From: JAPPHA01 sp965221575 | Lineage (GTDB): Bacteria; Pseudomonadota; Alphaproteobacteria; Rhodobacterales; Rhodobacteraceae | Assembly (NCBI GenBank): GCA_965221575.1 | Contig: CBDCSM010000011.1 | Span: 310,001-374,000, forward strand | Direction: 5' to 3' | Length of the DNA: 64,000 nucleotides | Shown here: positions 27,260 through 36,936 of the stretch, one piece after another | Layout of the letters: every line of letters starts with the position of its first letter | Numbering within the stretch: the stretch's first letter is position 1 | Notes under the pieces: model-generated | The model's database searches: none | Told to the model about the DNA's origin: nothing | What the model saw: the letters and a program-made list of their open reading frames with translations, nothing else | Translations under genes and position numbers: made by a program

Positions 27260-29677
27260 ATGACTGTTTCGACTCGAGTCTGCGTAATCGGCGGTGGCGT
27301 CGTCGGGTGCTCGGTACTCTACCACCTTACCCGGCTCGGCTGGAGCGACGTCCTGCTCGTTGAACGCGCGGAATTGACCTCGGGGTCGACCTGGCACGCC
27401 GCAGGAGGATTCCATACGATCAACGGCGATACGAACATGGCCGCGCTGCAAGGCTATACGATACGCCTTTACCGCGAACTCGAGGAAATCACCGGCATGT
27501 CCTGTGGCCTGCACCATGTCGGGGGCGTCACCCTCGCCGAGTCCGCCGACCGGATGGACATGTTTCGGGCCGAACGGGCCAAGCACCGGCACATGGGGCT
27601 CGAGACCGAAATCGTAACACCGGAGGAGATCCGCCGGATTTCGCCGATCACGAACACGGACGGGATCATCGGAGGTCTGTACGATCCCCTCGACGGACAT
27701 CTTGACCCATCCGGCACGACCCGTGCCTATGCAAAGGCTGCACAGCTTGGCGGGGCAAAGATCGTTCTCCGGAATCCCGTCGTGGCAACCCGGCCGCGCC
27801 CCGACGGAAGTTGGGACGTGGAAACCCGCGACGGCACGATCCACGCGGAGCATGTCGTCAACGCCGCCGGCCTCTGGGCACGCGAAGTGGGCCATATGGC
27901 GGGAATCCAGCTTCCCCTGCATCCGATGGAGCACCAGTACCTCGTAACCGATGACGTGCCTGAAGTGCTGGGATCGGACCGGGAACTTCCACATGTCATG
28001 TATCCCGCCGGCGGGATCTATCTCCGGCAGGAAGGCAAGGGTATCTGCGTCGGATTCTACGAGCAGAGTTGCGCGCCGTGGGCCGTTGACGGCACCCCGG
28101 ACGATTTCGGGCCCGAACTGCTGGAGAACCGCCTCGAACGCGTTTCAGACAACATCGACATGGCTGCCAGACGTTTTCCGGTACTCGAACGCGTTGGTGT
28201 CAAGAACATCATCAATGGTCCATTCACATTTGCCCCGGACGGGAATCCGCTGGTCGGGCCGGTCCCGGGATTGCCAAACTACTGGTCGGCCTGCGGAGTC
28301 ATGGCAGGGTTCAGCCAGGGCGGTGGCGTCGGCCTTGCACTCGCCCACTGGATGATCGAAGGCGAACAGGACCGGGACATCTACGCGATGGACGTTGCCC
28401 GTTTTGGGCCATGGGCGACCCCGGCCTGGACCCGGATCAAGGTGGTGGAGAATTACCAGCGCCGGTTCTCGGTCGTATTCCCCAACGAGGAGCTCCCCGT
28501 CGGACGGCCGCTCCTGGCCACCCCGGCCTATCTCGCCTGGGACCGGCGGAATGCCGTGTTCGGATCGCAATACGGCATGGAAGTCGTGAACTATTTTGCA
28601 CGACCGGAAGAGCCGCGTTATGAAACTCCGACGTTCCGGAGGTCATGCGCGTTCGAGGCGGTGGCAGAAGAGGTCATGGCCGTGCGTACGGGCGTCGGAA
28701 TCAACGAGATCCACAATTTCGGAAAGTACAGCGTAACCGGACCGGGCGCCCGCGGCTGGCTGGACCGGGTCATGGCCGGCCGTGTCCCCGAACCGGGCCG
28801 TATCACGCTGAGTCCCATGCTGAGTCCGAAAGGGCGAATCCTCGGGGATTTCACCATCTCCTGTCTCGGGGAGGAGGAATTCCAGTTGACGGCGTCCTAC
28901 TCGATGCAGGCCATTCACATGAGGTGGCTGGCCTCCCGATTGCCTCCGACGGGCGTCACGCTCGGGAACATCTCGAACGAAAGGGTCGGCTTCCAGGTTG
29001 CCGGCCCCCACGCATGCGAGGTTCTTGCCCGATGCACGCGGGAAGACGTCTCCCTGTCGAGTTTCCGGTTCATGGACGTCCGGCGCATGACCGTTGGCAA
29101 TTCGCGGGCAATCGTCCAGCGCCTGTCCTACACCGGAGACCTCGGCTACGAAATCCTGGTGGATTCCTCCAACCAGTTGGTCCTGCTCGAAGAACTCGAG
29201 AGGTCCGGGCGTGATTTCGATATGCGGCCCTTTGGTATGCGCGCGATGATGTCGTTACGCCTCGACCGGTTTTTCGGATCCTGGGGACGGGAATACCGGC
29301 CGGACTACATGCCGGCCGAAACCGGCCTTGACCGGTTCGTCAGCTACGAAAAAGCCGCTGACTTCATCGGAAAGGCGGCCGCCAACGAGGAGCGCAACCT
29401 GGGGCCGACGCGCCGAATCTGCGCCTTCGAGGTCGACGCGGTCGACGCCGATGTCGTCGCCGATGAACCGATCTTGCTGGATGGCGAACTCGCGGGATTT
29501 TGCACGTCAGGCGGTTTTTCCCACTTCGCCGGCAAGTCGGTCGCGTTGGGATTTCTTCCGGCCGATGCGATTCGGGACGACCTTGACGTCGATATCGAAA
29601 TCCTTGGCGATAACAGGCCCGCGCGCACGCTCACGACACCGCTTTTCGACCCGGGCGGCTCACGAATGCGCGGATGA
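27260..29677 (+). CDS. FAD-dependent dehydrogenase fused to GcvT (dimethylglycine/sarcosine dehydrogenase type)
   Basis: About 805 residues. The enzyme should oxidatively remove a methyl group from an N-methyl amino acid and pass the C1 unit to tetrahydrofolate. The N-terminal FAD motif is VIGGGVVGCSVLYHL; His in GSTWHAAG is the site of covalent FAD attachment in relatives. The DAO domain covers about 1-380, the FAO_M and GcvT folate-binding domain about 390-700, and the GcvT C-terminal barrel the rest. GGGGAACG precedes the ATG at 27260. It has a paralogue at 47166-49586 in the same window. A TauD-like gene follows at 337 bases. The true substrate is uncertain. Confidence 0.9.
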   Translation: MTVSTRVCVIGGGVVGCSVLYHLTRLGWSDVLLVERAELTSGSTWHAAGGFHTINGDTNMAALQGYTIRLYRELEEITGMSCGLHHVGGVTLAESADRMDMFRAERAKHRHMGLETEIVTPEEIRRISPITNTDGIIGGLYDPLDGHLDPSGTTRAYAKAAQLGGAKIVLRNPVVATRPRPDGSWDVETRDGTIHAEHVVNAAGLWAREVGHMAGIQLPLHPMEHQYLVTDDVPEVLGSDRELPHVMYPAGGIYLRQEGKGICVGFYEQSCAPWAVDGTPDDFGPELLENRLERVSDNIDMAARRFPVLERVGVKNIINGPFTFAPDGNPLVGPVPGLPNYWSACGVMAGFSQGGGVGLALAHWMIEGEQDRDIYAMDVARFGPWATPAWTRIKVVENYQRRFSVVFPNEELPVGRPLLATPAYLAWDRRNAVFGSQYGMEVVNYFARPEEPRYETPTFRRSCAFEAVAEEVMAVRTGVGINEIHNFGKYSVTGPGARGWLDRVMAGRVPEPGRITLSPMLSPKGRILGDFTISCLGEEEFQLTASYSMQAIHMRWLASRLPPTGVTLGNISNERVGFQVAGPHACEVLARCTREDVSLSSFRFMDVRRMTVGNSRAIVQRLSYTGDLGYEILVDSSNQLVLLEELERSGRDFDMRPFGMRAMMSLRLDRFFGSWGREYRPDYMPAETGLDRFVSYEKAADFIGKAAANEERNLGPTRRICAFEVDAVDADVVADEPILLDGELAGFCTSGGFSHFAGKSVALGFLPADAIRDDLDVDIEILGDNRPARTLTTPLFDPGGSRMRG

Positions 29678-30014
29678 CAGGGACGCGCACGAAACAATGC
29701 GAACAACGTCGGAATTGCCTGTTCGCCCGACCCGGCAATGTCGTTCGGAAGGCCGGTTCCCGGTTCCGGGCCGCGAGCGATGGAATCCCCGGGAACCCGA
29801 GTTTCGCGTGGTGACGACAACGAAGGCCGGATTGCCATTCCCGCGTGTTTCCACGATGACTGGTGCCCCCACCCGCCTGCCGGGACTGGCGCGGATCGGT
29901 GATCTCCGACGGTTTCTCGACCTGTTCGACGTTCGGCTGGCCGGCGGCAATCGGATCCCCGGTTTTGACCCAGGAAAAGTCCCGATGCCCGAAGGGAAGA
30001 CGAGGTAAAGGTTC
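29678..30014. other. Intergenic gap between dehydrogenase and TauD-like genes
   Basis: No gene is supported in these 337 bases. A GAGGTAAAGG site lies at the right end and serves the TauD-like gene. Confidence 0.45.
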
Positions 30015-31061
30015 ATGGACAGACCCGATCACCTGGACATCCCGGCCGCCTGGATTGGAGCGGACCTGGCCGCCTCCCCCGAAAGGTGGACCCGTGTATT
30101 GTCCCCGGCCGAGATTTCGGAAATCGAGGCCGCCGCCCAAGGATTCCTGTCGCGGGATTTCGACATCGGGCGGATTTCCCCGGATTCCTTTCCCCTGCCA
30201 CGCGTCAGCCAGGCCCTGAAAGCCATCAGGACAGAGCTTCAGAACGGTCTGGGGTTCTCGTTGATCACGGGATTGCCGATCGAAAGATATTCGATCGAGA
30301 TGGCTGCCACGATCTTTTGCGGGATCGGCAGTCACCTCGGATCTGCACGGTCCCAGAACGCGAACGGCCATATCCTTGGTCATGTCATCGACGTTGGTGC
30401 GGACTCGAAAGACCCCGGCACGAGAATCTACCAGACGTCCGAGCGTCAGACCTTTCACACCGACAGCAGCGACTGCGTCGGGCTGCTCTGTCTCCGCGAG
30501 GCAAAGGAAGGCGGCGACAGCCTGCTGGTCTCAACCGTAACGATTTACAACCAGATGATGCTGCGCCGCCCGGACCTGGCGGAGCTCCTGTTCGAACCCG
30601 TCGCCACCGACCGGCGTGGCGAAGTCCCGGTGGGACAAAAACCGTACTTCAAGATTCCTGTCCTGAATTGGCATGACGGACATCTCACGGGGCTATATCA
30701 AAGACAGTATATCGAGAGTGCCGTTCGCTTCGATGACGTGCCGGCACTTGGCGAAACATTCGTTGACGCACTGGACCTCTTTGACCGGATTGCCGGCGAT
30801 CCCCGGTTTCACCTCCGCATGCGCCTCCGCGGCGGTGACATACAGTTCGTTTACAATCACACGAATCTGCACGACCGGACGGGATTTCGCGACTGGCCCG
30901 ACCGCGGCCGACGCCGCCATCTCCTGCGCCTTTGGCTCGCCCTGCCCGGCGACCGGCCGTTGCCCCCGGTGTTCGCCGAACGTTACGGATCGATCGAGAT
31001 CGGCGACCGAGGAGGAATCATGACCGAAGGAACCCGTCTGAACGTCCCCCTGGCGCCGTGA
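30015..31061 (+). CDS. TauD/TfdA-family Fe(II)/2-oxoglutarate dioxygenase
   Basis: About 348 residues. The facial triad is H148-x-D150 in FHTDSSD and His286 in NLHDR, with the 2-oxoglutarate-binding Arg in RHLLRLWLA about 19 residues later. Related proteins oxidise C-H bonds next to sulfonate, ether or trimethylamine groups (TauD, TfdA, gamma-butyrobetaine and trimethyllysine hydroxylases). With a demethylating dehydrogenase just upstream, a methylated amine is a reasonable guess, but sequence does not show it. Confidence 0.87.
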   Translation: MDRPDHLDIPAAWIGADLAASPERWTRVLSPAEISEIEAAAQGFLSRDFDIGRISPDSFPLPRVSQALKAIRTELQNGLGFSLITGLPIERYSIEMAATIFCGIGSHLGSARSQNANGHILGHVIDVGADSKDPGTRIYQTSERQTFHTDSSDCVGLLCLREAKEGGDSLLVSTVTIYNQMMLRRPDLAELLFEPVATDRRGEVPVGQKPYFKIPVLNWHDGHLTGLYQRQYIESAVRFDDVPALGETFVDALDLFDRIAGDPRFHLRMRLRGGDIQFVYNHTNLHDRTGFRDWPDRGRRRHLLRLWLALPGDRPLPPVFAERYGSIEIGDRGGIMTEGTRLNVPLAP

Positions 31062-31299
31062 CTTCACCGGCGTTTCGGCGCGGACCTTGAGGCACCGGAT
31101 CAAGATGAAACGGGCAGGCGAGTTGACCTCCGTTCCGAAAACCGTTGATCGGCCATCCCCAAGCGGAAAAGCATGAGTTCCGACCAACCGCGATCGAGTA
31201 CCCGCACGGGTGACAGTTGGCGCAATTCCATTCAGGTCGGGCGGATCGTGTTCCGTTGAAACGCGAAAACGCGCGGAATTCACGGGAGTTCGCGGGTGT

Positions 31300-32520
31300 T
31301 CACCGATTGTGGCGGTCGATGAACTCCAACACCCTTGGCCTGATCCGCTTTCTCCAGGCGCGACCCGTGAAGATGCCGTAGTGTCCGGCATCCGGCTCAA
31401 GAACCGATTCCTTCATGGACTCGGGAAGCCGCGGAACCAGGTCGAGAGCGGCGCGACACTGTCCGGGCGCCGAGATGTCGTCCCGCCCGCCTTCCACCGT
31501 CATGATCGCCGTTTCCGAAATCTGCCCGATGTCGACCATCTTTCCCTTGATCGAGAACACGTTCCGGGCGATTTCGCGGTCCCTGAACACGCGTTGGACC
31601 GTGGACAGGTAGAACTCTGCCGTCATGTCCATGACCGCGAGGTATTCGTCGTAAAACCTGTTGTGCCGATCGTGTTCCTCGTCCTCGTTTCTCGCCACGC
31701 GCTTGATCTGCCTGGCGAATGCCTCCGCATGCGTCTCCCAGTTCATCGACAGGAACGACGCGAGCTGCACCGCTCCGGGATAGACCTGGCGCCCGACTCC
31801 GCTGAATGCGAAACCCACCGTCTGGATCATGCCCGACTCCAGCTGGCCCATGGTGAACCTGTTTCCGAAGTCCGTGACCTCGGTCGGATTCGCATCCGGA
31901 TCAACCGGCCCGCCAATCAATGTGAGGGTCCTGGGCACCGGCTGGCCGTCGGTGCTTGCCAATGTCGCCGTCGCCGCAAGCGCCAGGGGAGCCGGCTGGC
32001 AAACCGCGATGACGTGGAGATCCGGACCCAGGTAGCGGATGAACTCGACGAGGTATTCCGTGTAATCCTCGACGTCGAACGAACCGGCGGACACGGGAAC
32101 ATCCCGCGCGTTCTTCCAGTCGGTCACGTAGACGTCGCAATTCGGAAGCAGGCTGGTGACCGTGTTTCGTGCCAGCGTGGCGTAGTGGCCGGACATCGCG
32201 GCAACAAGCAGGACGCGGCGAGGTGACGACAGTTTGCGGTCGGCCGTAAAGTGAACCAGTTTGCAGAAAGGCTTGTCCTGCTCCGTACGCGTCGAGACGA
32301 CGTAATCGTTTCCCCGGGACACGACGTTCTCGATTCCCCAGTCGGGCGTCGCCGCAATTCTTGACCATACACGTTCGGTGACTTCACCCCACGCGGCAAA
32401 CAAAGACGGTAGCGGACTGGGAGACAGGGCGAACGCCGGCTGTCCCCAAAATGCTTTCGTACTCGCTCCGATCCACTGGTTGGAAAGACGAAGGCTTTCC
32501 TGGGTGTCGTATCGAAGCAT
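31300..32520 (-). CDS. phaZ: Intracellular polyhydroxyalkanoate depolymerase
   Basis: About 406 residues. It degrades stored PHA granules in the cytoplasm. The alpha/beta-hydrolase nucleophile is Cys in AVCQPA (about C174), typical of PhaZ1-type depolymerases, with MSGHYATL (oxyanion segment) before it and His in DAGHYGIF near the C-terminus. The start at 32520 is an ATG; an in-frame TTG lies 30 bases upstream. It is divergent from phaC with 78 bases between the starts, so the two probably share control. This arrangement is standard in alphaproteobacterial PHA loci. Confidence 0.93.
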   Translation of the reverse strand: MLRYDTQESLRLSNQWIGASTKAFWGQPAFALSPSPLPSLFAAWGEVTERVWSRIAATPDWGIENVVSRGNDYVVSTRTEQDKPFCKLVHFTADRKLSSPRRVLLVAAMSGHYATLARNTVTSLLPNCDVYVTDWKNARDVPVSAGSFDVEDYTEYLVEFIRYLGPDLHVIAVCQPAPLALAATATLASTDGQPVPRTLTLIGGPVDPDANPTEVTDFGNRFTMGQLESGMIQTVGFAFSGVGRQVYPGAVQLASFLSMNWETHAEAFARQIKRVARNEDEEHDRHNRFYDEYLAVMDMTAEFYLSTVQRVFRDREIARNVFSIKGKMVDIGQISETAIMTVEGGRDDISAPGQCRAALDLVPRLPESMKESVLEPDAGHYGIFTGRAWRKRIRPRVLEFIDRHNR

Positions 32521-32598
32521 GGGCAAATTCCGTTTCAAATTTTTTTTCAATCCGGACAGTGTATGCTACGATGCGCCCGCTTTCACAAGAAGGACGCG

Positions 32599-34389
32599 AT
32601 GAACTCCATGAACCCGGACACGACCAATACGAACGCGGAACTCGAGCAGAATATCGAGCGACTGAACGCCCTGATTCCGCGCCTCGCCGCCGCGGTAGCT
32701 GCGCGCGAGAGCCGAGACCCCCGGCTCGAGGGCCCGGGAAAGGAATTCTACGCGAAAGCGGCGGAAGCTTATTTTTCGGAGACCGTCAAGGACCCGGCAC
32801 GCCTGATCGAAGCCCAGGTCAGGTACTGGGGCGAGAGTCTGCGGAATTGGGCCGAGGTCCAGCAGCTGCCTTCGAAGAAAGAATCCGGCACCGGTGATCG
32901 CCCGGGTTCCGAAGCGCCAAAGGACCGCCGGTTTCCGGACGAGCATTGGGCGAAGAACCCTTACTTCGATTTCATCAAGCGGCAGTACCTGCTGTCATCC
33001 GAGACGATGCGCACGGCGACCGAGGACCTGAGTGATCTTGATGAAAAGAAACAGTCCCAAGTCAACTTCTTTGTCGGTCAGGTCATCGACATGATGTCGC
33101 CGGCGAATTTCCTCGCGACGAATCCGGAGGCGCTGGAACGGGCGATCGAGACCAACGGACGGTCTCTGGTCGACGGCCTGGAGCATTTCGTCCGCGATCT
33201 GGAGGCCCGACCGGAAGGGCTGTCCGTCACGCTTTCCGATCCGGACGCCTTTGAAGTCGGCAAGAACCTTGCAACGACCGAGGGTTCGGTCGTTTTCCAG
33301 AACAGGCTGTTCCAGTTGATCCAGTATGCGCCCCGGACCGACACGGTCCATTCGACGCCGCTACTGATCATTCCACCGTGGATCAACAAGTACTACATCC
33401 TGGATCTCCGGCCAGAGAACAGCTTTGTCCGTTACGCCGCGGACCAGGGCTTCACCGTGTTTGTCGTGTCCTGGGCGAACCCGGACGAGGCGTTCAGGGA
33501 CGTCGGGCTCGATACTTATCTCGCGGAGGGGTTTCTTACTGCCCTTGGTTCGGTTCAGGGCATTTGCGAGAGCGATCAGGTCGACGTCGTCGGTTACTGC
33601 GTTGGCGGTACCCTGACGGCATGCGGATTGGCCTATCTTGCCGCAACGGGCGGTGAAAACAGGGTCCGAAAGGCGACCTTCCTGACGACACTGACCGATT
33701 TTGAACATCCGGGCGAATTGGGCGCTTTCATCGATGACGAATTCCTGGCGGGAATTCGGGATGAGACCGAGGCCAAGGGATACCTGGACGGATACTTCAT
33801 GGCACGCACCTTCAGTTACCTGAGGGCAAACGACCTCGTTTACCGACCGGCCGTCCGGTCTTACCTGCTGGGAGAGAAACCACCCGCTTTCGATCTCCTG
33901 CACTGGAACGCCGACTCGACCAACCTGCCGGCGCGGATGGCCGTCGAGTACCTGGAACGCCTCTACAGGGACAATGATCTCGCCAACGAAAGGTTTGAAC
34001 TGTTGGGGTCGCCGATTCGATTGTCCGGGATCACCGTACCGCAATTCGCCATTGCAACCATTTCCGACCATATTGCTCCCTGGAAAAGCAGTTTCGTTGG
34101 CCTTTCCCGAACCGCGGGCGAGAAGACCTTTGTCCTGTCGGAAAGCGGTCATATCGCCGGCGTGATCAACCCTCCGTCAAAGCGCAAGTACGGTCATTGG
34201 ACCAATGACGCTGTGCCGGCTGATCCCGAACTCTGGCATGAACGGGCCGAGTTCCACGAAGGATCCTGGTGGCAACGTTGGAGCGAATGGCTGTCATCCG
34301 GCCATGAGCGTGACGTCCCTGCCCGAATCCCGGGGACAGCTTCACATCCGGTTATCGAGGACGCACCCGGGTCCTATGTACTGAAGTAA
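32599..34389 (+). CDS. phaC: Class I polyhydroxyalkanoate synthase
   Basis: About 596 residues. It polymerises (R)-3-hydroxyacyl-CoA on the granule surface. The PhaC box GYCVGG gives the nucleophile C334, the Asp is in GSPIRLSGITVPQFAI(..)SDHIAPW (SDHI), and the catalytic His lies in ESGHIAGVINPP. The N-terminal domain of about 190 residues is the class I type, so no PhaE partner is needed. AAGGA precedes the ATG. It lies between phaZ (divergent) and the phasin gene, 149 bases upstream of that gene. Confidence 0.95.
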   Translation: MNSMNPDTTNTNAELEQNIERLNALIPRLAAAVAARESRDPRLEGPGKEFYAKAAEAYFSETVKDPARLIEAQVRYWGESLRNWAEVQQLPSKKESGTGDRPGSEAPKDRRFPDEHWAKNPYFDFIKRQYLLSSETMRTATEDLSDLDEKKQSQVNFFVGQVIDMMSPANFLATNPEALERAIETNGRSLVDGLEHFVRDLEARPEGLSVTLSDPDAFEVGKNLATTEGSVVFQNRLFQLIQYAPRTDTVHSTPLLIIPPWINKYYILDLRPENSFVRYAADQGFTVFVVSWANPDEAFRDVGLDTYLAEGFLTALGSVQGICESDQVDVVGYCVGGTLTACGLAYLAATGGENRVRKATFLTTLTDFEHPGELGAFIDDEFLAGIRDETEAKGYLDGYFMARTFSYLRANDLVYRPAVRSYLLGEKPPAFDLLHWNADSTNLPARMAVEYLERLYRDNDLANERFELLGSPIRLSGITVPQFAIATISDHIAPWKSSFVGLSRTAGEKTFVLSESGHIAGVINPPSKRKYGHWTNDAVPADPELWHERAEFHEGSWWQRWSEWLSSGHERDVPARIPGTASHPVIEDAPGSYVLK

Positions 34390-34468
34390 CCGGCAGCGCG
34401 CTTCTCCCCGTTCCGATCGACGGCGTCGCGGCAAGCAGAATTTTTTTCCGCACTGCGGCATTTTCCTA

Positions 34469-34497
34469 TTGAAATGCCGCGATGCGGCAATTATATG
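34469..34497 (+). promoter_or_regulatory. Phasin promoter with dyad between the -35 and -10 hexamers
   Basis: A -35-like TTGAAA (34469-34474) and a -10-like TATATG (34492-34497, 17-base spacer) lie 41 bases ahead of the phasin ATG. The whole spacer is occupied by the dyad TGCCGC-GAT-GCGGCA (34475-34489). Two more TGCGGCA/TGCCGC units flank it, starting at 34454 and 34496, each 21 bases from the dyad's left arm. PhaR binds TGC-rich repeats in relatives. Confidence 0.65.
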
Positions 34498-34538
34498 CCG
34501 CCCATCAGTCGATCAATTGCCGATGAAAGGGAACCAAG

Positions 34539-34958
34539 ATGGCAAAGGCTAGCGCATTCGATTTCGCCCAGACGACCGAGAAACTTCTGGGTGCCCTCAA
34601 CGTTGATACCAAGGCCTATGAAGACGTTTTCAAGAACGCCGCCGAGTTCAATGTAAAGCTCGGCAAGGTCGCGGTTGACGCAGCCAGGAAAAACGCTGAA
34701 CTGACCAACGCCTGGACGCAGGATGTACTGGCACGGTTCGACAACGCCAACACCGCGTGCGGGAATCCGGTCGAATACGCGGCTGCCGCATCCGAGTTCG
34801 CAACCGCGGAAGCTCGTGCACTCCCCGAACGCCTGGCCCAGTTCGCCGAGGTCGCGAAGACAGCACAACTCAACACGGTGGACCTGCTAATTTCGGCCGG
34901 CAAGACGGTTCAGGAAAAGGCGGCTCCCGTAACGGCGACCGCCAAGCCCGGGAAATGA
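34539..34958 (+). CDS. Phasin family protein
   Basis: About 139 residues. Phasins coat PHA granules and control their size and number. The sequence is rich in Ala, Lys and Glu and mostly amphipathic helix, with the phasin-2 family pattern (FDFAQTTEKLLGALNVDT at the N-terminus). AAGGGAACCAAG precedes the ATG. The gene is followed by a strong terminator and by phaR, whose product probably represses it. Confidence 0.9.
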   Translation: MAKASAFDFAQTTEKLLGALNVDTKAYEDVFKNAAEFNVKLGKVAVDAARKNAELTNAWTQDVLARFDNANTACGNPVEYAAAASEFATAEARALPERLAQFAEVAKTAQLNTVDLLISAGKTVQEKAAPVTATAKPGK

Positions 34959-35009
34959 CAAAGGCTCCTTCTTTCTCTCTGTCCTGTCCGAACCCGGGTT
35001 CGGATGTCC

Positions 35010-35040
35010 AAAAGGGGCGCCATCACCTGGCGCCTCTTTT
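35010..35040 (+). terminator. Rho-independent terminator after the phasin gene
   Basis: AAAAGGGGCGCC, a seven-base loop and GGCGCCTCTTTT form a GC-rich hairpin followed by T residues. It ends the phasin transcript about 50 bases after the stop, so phaR probably has its own promoter. The perfect palindrome CCGAACCCGGGTTCGG (34988-35003) precedes it. Confidence 0.85.
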
Positions 35041-35119
35041 GTTATGCGCCCACTTCCGGTAGCGTCTGGCGGCAACGGGCAGGCTCCTGCCCTTCACCTT
35101 GACCAATCGGACCGAATCG

Positions 35120-35758
35120 ATGGCCGAAACAATACTGATCAGCCGCTACGCAAGCAGGAAACTCTACAACACGAACGCGAGCGAATACGTCACTCTCGAC
35201 GATATCGCGGACCTCATTCGGAACGGACATGACGTGGAGGTCAAGGACAAGAAAACCAACGAGGACCTGACCCGACAGGTGCTGCTGCAGATCATTACCG
35301 AACGCGAAAGTCGCGGCGACTACCTTCTGCCGATCAACCTGCTGACCGATCTCGTCCGGAACTACAACAATGTGCCGGGCTCACTCATTCCCGAGTTCCT
35401 GTCCAGGTCATTCGACGTGATCAAGCAACAGCAGGATGCCATTGCCGCGCACGTAACCCAGGCGACCCGCGAAGCGATTGATCCCCTGAACGTGTTCGAG
35501 GCTGCGGTCGACTTCCAACGGCAACAGGCCGAATTGATGACGTCGATGGCTTCTTCCTGGATGTCCGGCCTGGGGAAGGGGCCGGCGGGGTCCTTCGACA
35601 CGCCGTCAGGATCGACGGAGTCCGCGGAATCCAGCGACTCCGGCCCACGGGACTCGCGAACTGAAACAGCGGATCCCAATGAGGTCGCGGAACTCAAGGC
35701 GCAGATCAGGGCTCTCCAGGAGAAGCTCGGGGAAATTCAGAACGGCAGCCCTGTATAG
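35120..35758 (+). CDS. phaR: PHA accumulation repressor PhaR
   Basis: About 212 residues. The N-terminal PHB_acc DNA-binding domain is clear (RYASRKLYNTNASEYVTLDD at about 10-29), followed by the regulatory part that binds PHA polymer and a Ser/Glu-rich, low-complexity tail. PhaR represses phasin and its own gene when no granules are present. The ATG at 35120 is one choice; a TTG lies 21 bases upstream. The 3' end overlaps pobA, which is convergent, by 22 bases. Confidence 0.9.
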   Translation: MAETILISRYASRKLYNTNASEYVTLDDIADLIRNGHDVEVKDKKTNEDLTRQVLLQIITERESRGDYLLPINLLTDLVRNYNNVPGSLIPEFLSRSFDVIKQQQDAIAAHVTQATREAIDPLNVFEAAVDFQRQQAELMTSMASSWMSGLGKGPAGSFDTPSGSTESAESSDSGPRDSRTETADPNEVAELKAQIRALQEKLGEIQNGSPV

Positions 35759-36936
35759 TTCTCGGCCAGGACTCGTTGGGCGGAGGTCGATCCCGAGAGA
35801 TAGGCCAGTTCGGTTTCCTGCATTCTTTGATCGAATTCGGTCTGGTCAGGATACCTGTGAAGGGTGTTGGTCATCCACCAGCTGAACCTGACGGCGTTCC
35901 ACACGCGTGACAGTGCCGTGTCCGAGTAGGTGTCGAGGGCGGTGGAGTCTCCGCCAAAAAACCCGACAATTGCTTCATGCAGGTACCGAACGTCGGCGAT
36001 CGCCAGGTTGAGTCCCTTGGCGCCGGTCGGCGGAACAATATGCGCGGCATCTCCCGCGAGGAAAAGCCGGCCCCAACTCATGGGCTCGGCGACAAAGCTC
36101 CGCAAAGGCGCGATCGATTTTTCGATACTGTCTCCCGTGATCAGTTCGTCGGCGGCAGTGGCGGGCATGCGTCGACGGAGTTCGTCCCAGAAGCGCGCGT
36201 CCGGCCAATTCTCGAGTCGTTCGGCCAGCCCGACCTGGATGTAATAGCGGCTCAGTTGCGGGTTCCGCATTGAACACAGGGCAAATCCCCGTTCGTGGTT
36301 GGCATAAATGAGTTCGTCGCTGACCGGTGGAGTCTCTGACAGAACGCCGAGCCAGCCAAAGGGATAGACCCTCTCGAACTGCGTAATCGAATCAGGCGGA
36401 ATGGACTTGCGCGATACGCCGTGGAAACCATCGCATCCTGCAACGATGTCACAGTCGATCCGATGCTCTGACGACTCCTTGACAAACGACACGTGGGGAG
36501 ACGCGGTGTCGATGTCACCAAGAGTGACATCCTCGACCCCGTGTACAGTGGTCGCGCCTGACCGGGATCTCGCAGCGTAAAGATCCGCGGTGATTTCGGT
36601 TTGCCCATAGACGGTAACCGTCCGCCCCGCGAGACCGGCGAAATCGACCCTGAAACCCTTGTTTGCAAACGATAGAAAACACCCGTCGTGGGGAATTCCC
36701 TCCAAGTCGAGACGGTCCCCGACGCCGGCCTCGCGGAGAATCGAGACTGAACCGGATTCGAGGACGCCGGCGCGTATCCGGCCGAGCACGTATGCGCGAG
36801 ATCGTCGTTCAAGCAGAACCGCCTCGATTCCAGAGCGATACAGCAACTGGCCGAGGAGCAGTCCTGCCGGCCCGCCTCCGACAATAACGACCTGCGTTCG
36901 GCGCGGGATTACGGGATTCGAGGTATTCGCCGTCAT
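35737..36936 (-). CDS. pobA: 4-hydroxybenzoate 3-monooxygenase PobA
   Basis: About 399 residues. This FAD monooxygenase converts 4-hydroxybenzoate to protocatechuate. The FAD motif is VVIVGGGPAGLLLG, the RIRAGVLE segment follows, and the GDAAHIVPPTGAKGLN segment contacts FAD. VYGQTEITADL, GWLGVLSETPP and the C-terminal AENYTGLP agree with PobA. It is convergent with and overlaps phaR. No pobR or ring-cleavage genes adjoin it, so the rest of the beta-ketoadipate route must be elsewhere. Confidence 0.9.
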   Translation of the reverse strand: MTANTSNPVIPRRTQVVIVGGGPAGLLLGQLLYRSGIEAVLLERRSRAYVLGRIRAGVLESGSVSILREAGVGDRLDLEGIPHDGCFLSFANKGFRVDFAGLAGRTVTVYGQTEITADLYAARSRSGATTVHGVEDVTLGDIDTASPHVSFVKESSEHRIDCDIVAGCDGFHGVSRKSIPPDSITQFERVYPFGWLGVLSETPPVSDELIYANHERGFALCSMRNPQLSRYYIQVGLAERLENWPDARFWDELRRRMPATAADELITGDSIEKSIAPLRSFVAEPMSWGRLFLAGDAAHIVPPTGAKGLNLAIADVRYLHEAIVGFFGGDSTALDTYSDTALSRVWNAVRFSWWMTNTLHRYPDQTEFDQRMQETELAYLSGSTSAQRVLAENYTGLPF

